Assembly: GCF_001307155.1 (NCBI RefSeq)
Contig: NZ_CP012830.1
Span: 4,896,501 to 4,960,500, forward strand
DNA length: 64,000 nt
Direction of reading: 5' to 3'
Source of the DNA: Pseudomonas fluorescens
Lineage (GTDB): Bacteria > Pseudomonadota > Gammaproteobacteria > Pseudomonadales > Pseudomonadaceae
Part shown: positions 54,679 through 61,703 of the stretch, piece by piece
How positions within the stretch are numbered: position 1 is the stretch's first letter
Layout: every line of letters begins with the position of its first letter
Translations under genes and position numbers: made by a program
The notes under the pieces: model-generated
What the model was told of the DNA's origin: nothing
Databases searched by the model: none
What the model saw: only the letters and a program-made list of their open reading frames with translations

Positions 54679-54810
54679 CTACCAATCAACCGCCCCACTG
54701 ACCGCCTTCGACTCTGCTATCGGGGTATTTAAGAAATGAAAATCCGAATTCACAAACTCCGCAGGATCGATGCCGACCGGGGCGACAGGCAAAACAGTTT
54801 CTTCAGGCAT
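54679..54810 (-). CDS. Small unrecognised protein (43 aa)
   Basis: Unlisted frame: ATG at 54810, stop at 54679. Product MPEETVLPVAPVGIDPAEFV, then NSDFHFLNTPIAESKAVSGA and VDW. AAAGGA lies seven bases upstream. Could be a complete small protein or a peptide precursor, or the head of a truncated gene. No family recognised. The spacer 54594-55035 holds this gene and the repeat at 54824. Confidence 0.5.
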   Translation of the reverse strand: MPEETVLPVAPVGIDPAEFVNSDFHFLNTPIAESKAVSGAVDW

Positions 54811-54823
54811 GACTGTTCCTTTA

Positions 54824-54851
54824 CCGCTATAGCGGCTGACTTTGAAGGGGG
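54824..54851. repeat. Second copy of the CCGCTATAGCGG element
   Basis: CCGCTATAGCGGCTGACTTT followed by GAAGGGG, matching 40151-40177 with one change. Here it lies just upstream of the 43-codon gene. Confidence 0.7.
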
Positions 54852-55035
54852 GGATTCAGTGGTAGCGCTGCAGTCGAATGATCAACCTGATGATCGGTTA
54901 CAGCCTCATTAGCACTGTCAACAACGAGCAGGGTCTTGGCAAAAAATGTGCCCATCAACTACAAATGAATAGATGGGTAGCCAGTTCTACGTTTCGGGTT
55001 TGTTTGATGGGCTTTCTAATAGAAAGGGAATTTAT

Positions 55036-55524
55036 ATGTCATATGAAGGCGTAACTCGAGAAAAATTCTTTACTGTTTTTCCAAAAATTGAAATACAGAA
55101 GGTTAGTCATAGTTGTTGGGCTGCGAGTTTTTCGGTATTGATGAGACTAAATGGTGTGCAGGTTTCGGAACAGGCTGTGATTGGTTTCTATCCTGAGTGG
55201 GTTTATGATGGTATTACCTTTGATCAGTTGTATGGTCTTGCTGAATATTATAATAAGTTTCATTTTTCAAAGGAGAGCGGACTTGTACATGGCGTGCGCG
55301 AGATTAAGGCCTATAAAAAGCTGGAGCCGATTTTGCAGTATGCAGGTCAGTATTCAGGTTTTTTGGTTTTTGTTAAGCAGCACTATGTAGTGGTGCTTGG
55401 CTATGATGCTGCTGCTAGTACAATTGATTATTATGATCCTTGGTTCGGAGTTATTGAGACGTGCGATCTACAATATTTTTTGAAATGGGGTACTCAGCAC
55501 ACATTAGTAGTTGCTGGGGATTAA
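55036..55524 (+). CDS. AT-rich papain-like cysteine protease
   Basis: A 162-residue protein starting MSYEGVTREKFFTVFPKIEI at 55036, AAAGGGA upstream. The likely catalytic cysteine is C27 in SHSCWAASFSVLM, the histidine in KQHYVVVLGYD, and the third residue in IDYYDPWFG. This is the papain-like C39/C70 peptidase layout, in a compact form with no signal peptide. Codon use and AT-content are unlike the neighbours, so it is probably acquired. Similar small proteases act as effectors or toxins; this is inference. Confidence 0.65.
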   Translation: MSYEGVTREKFFTVFPKIEIQKVSHSCWAASFSVLMRLNGVQVSEQAVIGFYPEWVYDGITFDQLYGLAEYYNKFHFSKESGLVHGVREIKAYKKLEPILQYAGQYSGFLVFVKQHYVVVLGYDAAASTIDYYDPWFGVIETCDLQYFLKWGTQHTLVVAGD

Positions 55525-55659
55525 TATTTGAGTTGTAGATGTTTACGGGCGTCGTCTGGCTTGTTCGAGAATAAAGGGGCGGGCTCATTCGCTGGTGGTA
55601 CCAGCTGGGTTACGGTCGCGACAACGAATCGGTAAAGATGCTGCGAATATCAAGCTTTC

Positions 55660-55690
55660 GGTTTCCTGTGGGCATGGGACGTCCTATGCC
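55660..55690 (+). repeat. Upstream motif, copy 1
   Basis: GGTTTCCTGTGGGCATGGGA then CGTCCTATGCC. It resembles the motif at 55980-56010. It lies 57 bp before the 77-codon gene. Confidence 0.4.
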
Positions 55691-55746
55691 GGGCCATGCC
55701 CCGACAGTGGAGTGCTACGATGCGGTCACCTTAAAGAGATCACCAC

Positions 55747-55980
55747 ATGACCAAGCACGATATTTATGACGAGCACGAAGGATTTCGGCTCTGGAACTAC
55801 ATGGAGTGCGAAACACTGGAGAGCGGCCAGGAGGTCTGGCGGATCAATGTCGAGGTGAAGCGCGTTGATGAGGTGGTGATTCCGGTTGTGGCCGGTGACC
55901 AGACTTACGCTGACCGCGGGCTGGCGCAGGTAGCGGGCCGGGAGCAGGGGGCGTGGATGGTTGCTGAGCGAGGCCTATAG
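55747..55980 (+). CDS. Small hypothetical protein (77 aa)
   Basis: MTKHDIYDEHEGFRLWNYME ... WRINVEVKRVDEVVIPVVAG. It looks like a small alpha/beta protein. AAAGAG precedes the start. No family recognised. Its end runs into the second copy of the GGTTTTCTGTGGG motif. Confidence 0.55.
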   Translation: MTKHDIYDEHEGFRLWNYMECETLESGQEVWRINVEVKRVDEVVIPVVAGDQTYADRGLAQVAGREQGAWMVAERGL

Positions 55981-56010
55981 GTTTTCTGTGGGTACGGGGG
56001 AGTCCTACAC
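55980..56010 (+). repeat. Upstream motif, copy 2
   Basis: GGTTTTCTGTGGGTACGGGG then GAGTCCTACAC, similar to 55660-55690. It lies 30 bp before the next small gene. Confidence 0.4.
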
Positions 56011-56039
56011 TCTGCTGACGTACCAATGAAGTGTCGGCC

Positions 56040-56249
56040 ATGAATGTTGATGAGTTTGTGAAAAAGGTTTTCGAAATTGCGGATGAGCTTGAGTATTGCG
56101 TTGAGCTGCGCCGCCCGGGCAGAAGCATCTGCTTCAATAAGACCAGCGACAAGTGGCTGAGTGAACATCACATCCGAGCACTGTTTCCGGCGATCCTTGA
56201 TCCCGAATTGTCTGATCGGGATATTAGGCTCTGTACGAGAACTACCTGA
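56040..56249 (+). CDS. Small hypothetical protein, C-terminus altered by an inverted-repeat element
   Basis: Reads MNVDEFVKKVFEIADELEYC ... WLSEHHIRALFPAILDPELS and then runs into the repeat at 56226, where its last eight codons and stop lie. The native C-terminus was probably lost. AT-rich. Unknown function. Confidence 0.5.
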   Translation: MNVDEFVKKVFEIADELEYCVELRRPGRSICFNKTSDKWLSEHHIRALFPAILDPELSDRDIRLCTRTT

Positions 56250-56280
56250 TCGCCACTCGGCGACTTTTCGTACAGACCCT
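56226..56280. mobile_element. 55-bp miniature inverted-repeat element (IS-end-like)
   Basis: AGGCTCTGTACGAGAA (left) and TTTTCGTACAGACCCT (right) are inverted copies with 14 of 16 matches. The right arm extends to CGGCGACTTTTCGTACAGAC, which recurs inverted at 56865. The ends look like those of an insertion sequence reduced to its termini. Confidence 0.55.
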
Positions 56281-56297
56281 GGCAAGCAGAAGGTGGG

Positions 56298-56759
56298 TCA
56301 GTGCACCAATGATGGTTGGGTAGCGACCGAGACGGTGAAGGTCACGACAAACAGCACGACGAGCGCCCAGAACATCACCATAACTGTCAGCATGACGACC
56401 TTCAGGCTTTGATAAAGCCAGCGCAACCAATGGCCTTCGGGTTTTGCTTCTGAGCGGGTTCTGAGTACGCCTTTCAAATAGAAGCCGAGGAGGGCCAGCA
56501 GTGCGCCATCAATGAACAGCGCAGGCAGGCCGGCTTCGGGGAAAATGCTTCCCCACCGATAGAATGACGACCGGCTCAGGAACACCACATAACAAATCAG
56601 GCTGCCGTAGGGGACGGCTCTCCACCATTTACCGGCCAGCGCTCCGACCATCAGGCACATAATCACCATGAACGGGTTGAGGAGAATATTGATCATCCAC
56701 TCCAGTACATTGGGGAAGTAGTTCGGGGAATGGATGCTGCGCCAGATGTGTTCAAACAT
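56298..56759 (-). CDS. Small integral membrane protein
   Basis: A 153-residue protein with about four helices (for example MVIMCLMVGALAGKW, ALFIDGALLALLGFYLKGVL, VVMLTVMVMFWALVVLFVV). No signal peptide or family recognised. It lies between two inverted IS-end-like sequences (56257-56280 and 56865-56888), so it may have been carried or trapped there. Confidence 0.6.
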   Translation of the reverse strand: MFEHIWRSIHSPNYFPNVLEWMINILLNPFMVIMCLMVGALAGKWWRAVPYGSLICYVVFLSRSSFYRWGSIFPEAGLPALFIDGALLALLGFYLKGVLRTRSEAKPEGHWLRWLYQSLKVVMLTVMVMFWALVVLFVVTFTVSVATQPSLVH

Positions 56760-56864
56760 TGTTCAGGTTCCTGCCTTCTATGAAGTAAGTGTTGCTTCGG
56801 TGCTTCCGTGCCGCTGCATGGTATCGGCGTATTGTCGGGTTACATAAGTCCTGTTGTGTAAATT

Positions 56865-56888
56865 AGGGTCTGTACGAAAAGTCGCCGA
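56865..56888. mobile_element. IS-end-like inverted repeat, right copy
   Basis: AGGGTCTGTACGAAAAGTCG then CCGA: the exact reverse complement of 56257-56280. No transposase gene is seen on either side. Confidence 0.6.
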
Positions 56889-57141
56889 ATGTCTCAAGGG
56901 AGCCCACCAGGGCTGTCGAGTGAGTTCAGCTCGCCTTGGTGATAAATGGGTGATTGATACAGGGCTTATTGTTTTTGATGTGGTGTGACTCTGGCTATGC
57001 TGGCTCAACGATCTCGTCACCAGGGTCGCGCTTCAGCTCTGCCAGGCTCTCATTCCGAAACATTCGCGCCACGTTTTCGCTTATCTGCACTTTGTGGCGC
57101 GGACTCTCGATTGCCTGGTATGACAGAGTCGGTCCGAGCGC

Positions 57142-57381
57142 ATGGCTGTCGCTGCGGGCTTCGCAATTGCGGCAACTGCTGGAGCGGCTTTCATCGGGGA
57201 GGGCGTTGGTGCTGGTTGTGCAGGTGCTGGCTCGATGGGCGTGCAGCCGAACGATGTGATCGATATCAAGAACCCGGCGACCCTGCGCGCGGTGATGCTT
57301 GGGATCATTGTTCACGAAAACAGCGGGAGTCCCTATCCGGATGCCGTGTTCGAGGAAGGGCTGCGCAGGGCGTTGCTGTGA
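57142..57381 (+). pseudogene. Phage structural/lysis protein C-terminal fragment
   Basis: The end PATLRAVMLGIIVHENSGSP and YPDAVFEEGLRRALL resembles the C-terminus of a phage structural or muramidase-like protein family (pattern: I-x-x-x-E/H-N-G-x-x-P-Y-x-D). The N-terminal half (alanine/glycine-rich) is not recognised. An Rz1-like end follows. Confidence 0.4.
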
Positions 57382-57427
57382 ATGCCTCGGTGTGTGTCAG
57401 TCCTCATCGACGCAGCGGATTCAGCCA

Positions 57428-57553
57428 GTGGTTGCGCAGTGCCAACCGCTACCGGCGCCGGCAGTGTGGTTCATGAAGGAGCGCGCGCCCGACTTGCCCC
57501 AGCGCATGCTCAATGAATTATCGGCATCACCGATGACGGTGATCAGGGATTGA
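57428..57553 (+). pseudogene. Rz1-like spanin end, copy 2
   Basis: VVAQCQPLPAPAVWFMKERA then PDLPQRMLNELSASPMTVIRD. The C-QPLPAPAVW stretch is typical of Rz1 lipoproteins. It lies right after the structural-protein end, the usual order of phage lysis genes. No proper start is present. Confidence 0.45.
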
Positions 57554-57721
57554 TTGCGCTGGCGGCATGTCGGGCGTATGTGAGGGAAGTTAATCAATGG
57601 GGGGGATGTTGGGTCGACAGAACACCAAAAATAGACAGTATTGTAGCGACATGCAATTTTGTAATCTTGCTCAACAGAAAGAGTCTTCTGTCACAAAATT
57701 ACTCAGCATTTAAGGAGCGGT

Positions 57722-58252
57722 ATGAGCATAGGGATAACGCTGCGCGAGCTTGAGCTTGGCGACATTGACGATCAGTATCTGTCTTGGTTCAACAATGATG
57801 ACGGGCATTTGAATTACTTTACTGGGTCCGGCCGTGTATTCACGAAACAGATGATCACGGAAGATTACAAAAAAGGAGTCGAGTCAGGCCTGTGGACTTA
57901 TTTTCTGATTGAGAGCGATAGTGGAGAAAAGATAGGGAACGTGAAAATAGGTCCAATGGACCTGAAAAATAAGACCTCAGACCTTGTGTGTTTGATCGGG
58001 AATCGAAAGTTTATTGGTCAGGGGGGTGCTAAAAAAGCCATCGCCTTAGCTAATGAAATCGCCTTTTCAAGATTCGATATCCGGCGTCTTCAGGGAGGGA
58101 TGCTCTCGGGAAATATTGCGTCGATAAAAGCGTACACCGCAGCCGGCTGGGTTGTTGAGGCCACGTTGAATGGCTACTACTGGGTAAACGGCGAGGCCGT
58201 GGATAGAGTATGCGTGTCATGCTTGAATCCAGAGTATTTTCCGAAGGGGTGA
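57722..58252 (+). CDS. GNAT acetyltransferase, RimJ/RimL-like, AT-rich
   Basis: A 176-residue protein: MSIGITLRELELGDIDDQYL at the N-terminus, GQGGAKKAIALANEIAF as the acetyl-CoA motif and GNIASIKAYTAAGW near the C-terminus. AAGGAG precedes the ATG. AT-richer than the core genes. Such enzymes in accessory regions often modify sugars in surface polymers. Substrate unknown. Confidence 0.8.
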   Translation: MSIGITLRELELGDIDDQYLSWFNNDDGHLNYFTGSGRVFTKQMITEDYKKGVESGLWTYFLIESDSGEKIGNVKIGPMDLKNKTSDLVCLIGNRKFIGQGGAKKAIALANEIAFSRFDIRRLQGGMLSGNIASIKAYTAAGWVVEATLNGYYWVNGEAVDRVCVSCLNPEYFPKG

Positions 58253-58294
58253 GTTGTATTGCGCGATGCCCGGTCGGCAGGACGCCGGGGGTAT

Positions 58295-58622
58295 CGCTTG
58301 AGGTGAGGGCGTTGCCATGTCCAGCCACTCACGCGCCGCCTGATCCTTCCGGCGAATCAGATACGGCTGTTTTTTTCGCCGCCCTCATCCACCCATTCGA
58401 ACCAGTTATTTATTGCGATGATCGTTCGATGTAGCCAGATCGCACGAAAGAAAGGACCATGGGCGACTTTTTCTGCTCTTGCGTTGATCGGTGCTGCGCG
58501 ATCTTTAGCACAGTTCGGACGCCATCCCCAACGAACTATGTCGACGTGCAGACACTGGTCTTCCAGGTGGAAGAAGGCACGCTGAGTACTCGGCGCGGCG
58601 TTGTAACGACGTGGCAAGCGCT
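58295..58622 (-). pseudogene. Second yedK copy: 5' truncated, frameshifted and internally deleted
   Basis: Homology begins at RRYNAAPSTQRAFFHLEDQ (the Cys2 end is lost), continues through INNWFEWVDEGGEK, then a run of A's shifts the frame and QPYLIRRKDQAAREWLD continues in another frame. About 60 residues in the middle, including the DGSPIL and HD parts, are missing. It cannot be functional. Confidence 0.85.
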
Positions 58623-58852
58623 ACCTTTTTGCGGCTATCCAGTTTCTTCATCTGCACATCCCGTTGATGTTCCACAACCTGCTTGGCCTCGACGGCCGTA
58701 CTGCGCAGTACGGTGCGGAAAATCTCGAAGCGGCCATTGGCACGCGTGGTGTCGGGGTCTTCGAGGCACGCCTGTAAGGAGTCCACTGCAGTCAGCAGGT
58801 TCTCAATTTGCTGCAACAGCTTGGTTTGCTCTTGCGTTGCCCATGGAGTCAC
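58623..58852 (-). pseudogene. Truncated hypothetical gene fused to the broken yedK
   Basis: Reads MTPWATQEQTKLLQQIENLL ... RFEIFRTVLRSTAVEAKQVV ... KKLDSRKK, a plausible helical protein head, and then runs into yedK sequence in a wrong frame. The original C-terminus is lost. No family recognised. Confidence 0.5.
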
Positions 58853-58951
58853 TCTTTCTTGAACTTGATGTCACCGGCGCTGGCAACGAAATGGTTGCAA
58901 GTGGGCGGGTTGGGTGGTGATACCAAAGGCCTCAACCGCAGGTCGCAGCAC

Positions 58952-59785
58952 TTATGGAGTTGCTTGCTGCCAATCACCAATTAGCTCCTCCGTCCCTTGC
59001 TTGTCTACGCGGTAGACCTTCCCGTCTCGAACTAATTCGGCATAACCTTCAAAGAAAAAAGCGCGCTTGTCATAGCGCATAGGGATTATGACCTTGCCAG
59101 CTTTATCAATGAACCCCCATTTACCATCGATTGCCACTGTGAAAAGATTATCATTGAGGTATTTTCCGGCCCACACATTATAAGCAATTTGATCATAATT
59201 TAACGGCGTTAACTGATTGCCTTTCATGTCGTATATCATGCCGTCGCGTGCGCCTTTAAAGGCAATTATAACCCCTTCGGAAATAGATGGTTTGGTCCTA
59301 AGTACTGGCTCAATTATGTTGCGCCCTGCAGTATTAATAACTCCCCAACCATGTTCTCCCTTTACTATCGCAAGGCCTCCGTGCTCGTCTCTGAAGTAGT
59401 CTATCTCTTTATACAGAAGGGAGATAACTATATTTCCCTTTGCGTCTAGATATCCGCACTTGCCTTCAGTGCAAACACCAACAAGTCCATGATTGAAATT
59501 CAAACCTTTATCATACTCGAAGGGTATAGCGATTCCCCCGTTCTGATCGATGTAGCCTATCTTCTTGTCTATTCTTGCAATGCTTATACCTCCCTTAAAT
59601 AGCAATACATTTTTGTAGATTGGTGGAATCACAATCACACCATTCTTATCTTTAGCCCCCCAGCTTCGATTCAGCTCAAAGGGAATCGGATACTCGTCAG
59701 CATTATTATTTCCAGCAGATGCGTGGCTGGAAAAAATGCAAAAAACAAAAAAATACAAACCCCATATCACTCGTACAGCAACCAT
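58952..59785 (-). CDS. Exported WG-repeat protein
   Basis: A 277-residue AT-rich protein. Start 59785 (MVAVRVIWGLYFFVFCIF, GGA nine bases off) gives a signal peptide with cleavage near SSHASA; ATG 59803 is an alternative. About six WG/YG-type repeats (GAKDKNGVIVIPPIYKNV, IGYIDQNGGIAIPFEYDK, GWGVINTAGRNIIEPVL, WGFIDKAGKVIIPMRYDK) cover the rest. WG-repeat proteins are thought to mediate binding; here it may be a periplasmic binding or immunity-type protein. Probably acquired. Confidence 0.8.
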   Translation of the reverse strand: MVAVRVIWGLYFFVFCIFSSHASAGNNNADEYPIPFELNRSWGAKDKNGVIVIPPIYKNVLLFKGGISIARIDKKIGYIDQNGGIAIPFEYDKGLNFNHGLVGVCTEGKCGYLDAKGNIVISLLYKEIDYFRDEHGGLAIVKGEHGWGVINTAGRNIIEPVLRTKPSISEGVIIAFKGARDGMIYDMKGNQLTPLNYDQIAYNVWAGKYLNDNLFTVAIDGKWGFIDKAGKVIIPMRYDKRAFFFEGYAELVRDGKVYRVDKQGTEELIGDWQQATP

Positions 59786-59839
59786 AAATTTGATTCCATT
59801 CAAAAATTTTCGGGTTAATTCGGGAGACTCTGAAGGGGT

Positions 59840-60004
59840 TTAAGACACTGCGTTCCGCCTCCGTGAATGCTTGGGTGGGACGGCAAAACCCAACCAGTGC
59901 TCCGGATGACCCAACCGAGACAGCAACGTGCCATGGAGCAAGCTTACCGCGCTCCAGCAGGCAGGGCAGCGAAAATCAGGGCGTCGTTCATTGATACGCT
60001 GCAT
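59840..60004 (-). other. Possible small ORF (54 aa), low support
   Basis: ATG at 60004: MQRINERRPDFRCPACWSAV ... LGHPEHWLGFAVPPKHSR. It has a CPAC pair but no good ribosome-binding site. It could be a fragment. Confidence 0.25.
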
Positions 60005-60042
60005 GTGAGGCGAGCCAAACTTCGAGCAGACCGCCTACTATA

Positions 60043-60780
60043 TCATCCATGCTGAGGAACTTCGGCGGCACCCGACAGGACTCGGGGATGTGGAGTGTCT
60101 AGGTGCGGGTGTCTGATCAGGCTTGCGCCTTGGTTGCGCACATTGCCAATCGCTACGCTGACCTTGAACCATTCGAAGTCCTCGGACGGCTCTCCCTGTT
60201 GAATCATCATATGCTCGGCGCGCTCCTTGGGTGTGGCCGGGTCGAGCCATTCCCGTGCCAGTTCCGGCGCAAGCACCACCGGTCGCCGGTCATGAATGTC
60301 GACCATGCCGCTGGCGCTGTCGGCGGTGATGATCACAAAGCCGTCGTGCTCCCCAGGGCCTTCATCGCTATCGGGAAACTGGCCGATGGAGGCACACAAT
60401 ATCGGTGAACCGTCCCGGTGCCGGATCAAATAGGGTTGCTTCTTCGGTCCTCCTTCATCGACCCATTCAAACCAGTTATCAATGGGCGTGATGGCGCGGT
60501 GTGGCCAGATTGCTCTGAAGAACGGGCCGTGGGCGACCTTCTCGACCCTGGCATTGATCGGCGCCGCACGATTCTTCGCCCAGTGCGGGCGTCATCCCCA
60601 ACGCACCCGGTCAGCGTGCAGAGTATCGCCTTCGAGGTGGAGCAGGGCGACCAGAGTCGACGGGGCGACGTTGTACCGCTCGAGCGGCTGATCGCCTAGG
60701 GTGTTGACTCGGGCGTTAGGCATGCTCAGCGCCGCAACGAAGTCGTGGATTCCTCTGTACTGGGAAAGTCTTCCGCACAT
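60043..60780 (-). pseudogene. yedK: Third yedK copy, inactivated by one in-frame stop
   Basis: The frame runs from MCGRLSQYRGIHDFVAAL at 60780 through YNVAPSTLVALLH to DRVRWG, where the stop TGA (60592-60594) replaces a tryptophan codon, then continues unchanged: RPHWAKNRAAPINARVEK, ITPIDNWFEWVDEGG, QPYLIRHRDGSPIL, GASLIRH. No frameshift is present. It has a longer C-terminal tail than the intact copy. Very similar to the intact gene at 49701-50378. Confidence 0.88.
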
Positions 60781-60971
60781 TGGCAAAGTCCTCCAGTGGA
60801 GGTTTCAGCTTAGCTGAGTCTGGAACTGCTCATCTCCGTGAAAAACCGGTACCGGCTCTAAGAGCGTTGATCATGGCGGAGCGCACCGCTGACTTGCGCC
60901 GGCCATGTTTCATGGCATATCGATGGACGATCCGATTGTTGTTGACGCTCCAGAAAGCACATCGTAAATTA

Positions 60972-60991
60972 TTGGGAACGATCATTCCAAT
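60972..60991. promoter_or_regulatory. TetR-type operator upstream of tetR
   Basis: GGAACGATCATTCC (60975-60988) within TTGGGAACGATCATTCCAAT. It has one mismatch from the perfect palindrome at 61652. It overlaps the start region of the tetR gene, so autoregulation is likely. Confidence 0.75.
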
Positions 60992-61004
60992 TGTATGGAT
61001 TAGC

Positions 61005-61586
61005 ATGCGCACCAAGGAATTTGAACCCGACGAAATCGCCGATGCCGCCATGCGCGTCTTCTGGGAGCGCGGCTATGCTGCGACCTCTGTGCAGGATCTG
61101 GTCGAAGGCACGGGGCTGTCGCGCAGCAGTCTCTACAGCACGTTTGAGAGCAAGCAGGGGCTCTATCAACAGGCGCTGCGCCGATACCAGGCAATAACTA
61201 CGGCCAATGTGGAACTGATGGCCGGCCCCGGTTCGACAAAAGATGTGATCCAGCAACTTCTGATGCGCATTGTGGAGGACGAACTGGGCGATCCACAGCG
61301 GCGCGGCTGCCTAGTTGCCAATGCGACGCTGGAGCTGGCGGGTCATGACGAGTCAGTGGCCGAACTGGTGGCCCATAACTTCCAGCGCCTTCTGAAGGCG
61401 CTGGAGAAACTGATCATCCGGGGGCAGCAATCAGGCGAGATTGCTGCCGAGAAGAACCCGCGTGCGCTGGCCCGTTTCTTTGTCAACACCATGCAGGGGA
61501 TGCGTGTACTGGGCAAGGGCAGCCCTGCGCGGCAGCGTCGCCAGTGCCTACTGGATGTGATCGACGTGGCGCTCAATACGCTATAA
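61005..61586 (+). CDS. TetR-family regulator
   Basis: A 193-residue regulator starting MRTKEFEPDEIADAAMRVFW; the frame is open upstream, but homology starts here. The HTH is YAATSVQDLVEGTGLSRSSL with YSTFESKQGLYQQAL, typical of the AcrR/TetR_C_16-like class. It is followed by a strong terminator (61594-61637) and precedes the reductase-exporter pair in the same direction. The palindromes on both sides suggest it represses itself and the pair. Confidence 0.9.
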   Translation: MRTKEFEPDEIADAAMRVFWERGYAATSVQDLVEGTGLSRSSLYSTFESKQGLYQQALRRYQAITTANVELMAGPGSTKDVIQQLLMRIVEDELGDPQRRGCLVANATLELAGHDESVAELVAHNFQRLLKALEKLIIRGQQSGEIAAEKNPRALARFFVNTMQGMRVLGKGSPARQRRQCLLDVIDVALNTL

Positions 61587-61593
61587 CCACCCA

Positions 61594-61637
61594 CCCGCCA
61601 TCCTGGTGCATCGGAGTGCACAGGGATGGCGGGTTTT
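61594..61637 (+). terminator. Strong terminator after tetR
   Basis: CCCGCCATCC and GGATGGCGGG with TTTTGTTT after; perfect ten-base stem. It separates tetR from the reductase-exporter transcript. Confidence 0.92.
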
Positions 61638-61650
61638 GTTTGATCTAAAT

Positions 61651-61666
61651 TGGAATGATCATTCCA
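61651..61666. promoter_or_regulatory. TetR-type operator upstream of the reductase gene
   Basis: TGGAATGATCATTCCA, a perfect palindrome, 38 bp before the reductase start. Same core as at 60975. Confidence 0.85.
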
Positions 61667-61703
61667 GTTAGGGGGTCTTCATCCGCTATCAAAAGGAGTT
61701 CAT

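Noticed and set aside
56257-56888. A transposon with terminal repeats carrying the membrane-protein gene
   Set aside because: The repeats point inward rather than outward relative to ends of the AGGGTCTG type, and there is no transposase or visible target duplication; called IS-end-like only.
59867-60055. 62-codon plus-strand frame before the third yedK
   Set aside because: Low-quality composition and no start support; the opposite strand has an equally weak alternative.
60592-60594. TGA in yedK as a selenocysteine codon
   Set aside because: The intact copy has Trp at that place and there is no selenocysteine context; a nonsense change is simpler.
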